The position numbers were made by a program, and so were the translations under genes. Below the pieces are notes generated by a model, which worked only from the letters and a program-made list of their open reading frames with translations, searched no databases and was not told the origin of the DNA. From NCBI GenBank assembly GCA_017526725.1, contig JAFXRA010000113.1:1-5684 (forward strand): a stretch of 5,684 nucleotides of DNA, given 5' to 3'. Each line of letters begins with the position of its first letter. Position 1 is the stretch's first letter. The stretch comes from Candidatus Rifleibacteriota bacterium (GTDB lineage Bacteria; Riflebacteria; Ozemobacteria; Ozemobacterales; Ozemobacteraceae). Positions 5,681-5,684 of the stretch are shown here, in pieces.

Positions 5681-5684
5681 TCAA

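Overview
The window reads as one compact operon transcribed entirely from the minus strand (right to left), with a 174-base A/T-rich control region at its right end (5511-5684). The DNA is AT-rich, roughly one third G+C by eye. A type II signal-peptide lipoprotein and three type IV prepilin-like proteins point to a diderm (Gram-negative-type) bacterium with a type IV pilus or type II secretion system. The style (low GC, large PilX-like proteins, many minor prepilins) reminds me of deep-branching phyla such as Candidatus Riflebacteria. That is an impression from memory; nothing in the window fixes the taxonomy.

In order of transcription the genes are: (1) 5510-4461, a membrane-anchored TAXI-family periplasmic solute-binding protein; (2) 4464-2224, an unusually large (746 aa) PilX/GspK-like prepilin; (3) 2227-1769, a PilV/GspI-like prepilin; (4) 1782-1204, a PilW/GspJ-like prepilin; (5) 1175-567, a TPR-like lipoprotein with a basic tail; (6) 542-6, a soluble protein of unknown family. 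The first four genes overlap by 4, 4 and 14 bases, and the last two follow after 28- and 24-base gaps, each with a Shine-Dalgarno site. No terminator is visible between any of them, so I read them as one transcription unit. It may continue past the left edge, because only 5 bases remain after the last stop codon.

Genes 2-4 match the trio of minor (pseudo)pilins that, in characterised type IV pilus and type II secretion systems, forms the filament-tip complex that primes assembly (PilX-PilV-PilW or GspK-GspI-GspJ). The large K/X-like protein would carry a big extracytoplasmic tip domain. The lipoprotein could be an outer-membrane partner. The unexpected member is the TAXI solute-binding protein, which is translationally coupled to the large prepilin instead of sitting beside a TRAP permease. 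This suggests a ligand-sensing or ligand-capture role tied to the filament, which is an inference.

The right-end region holds a plausible minus-strand promoter with an A/T-rich upstream tract. A long imperfect dyad sits at the predicted transcription start and could be an operator or a 5'-UTR hairpin. At the extreme right edge a plus-strand extended -10 promoter points to a divergent gene outside the window. I see no RNA genes, CRISPR array, insertion sequence or phage genes.
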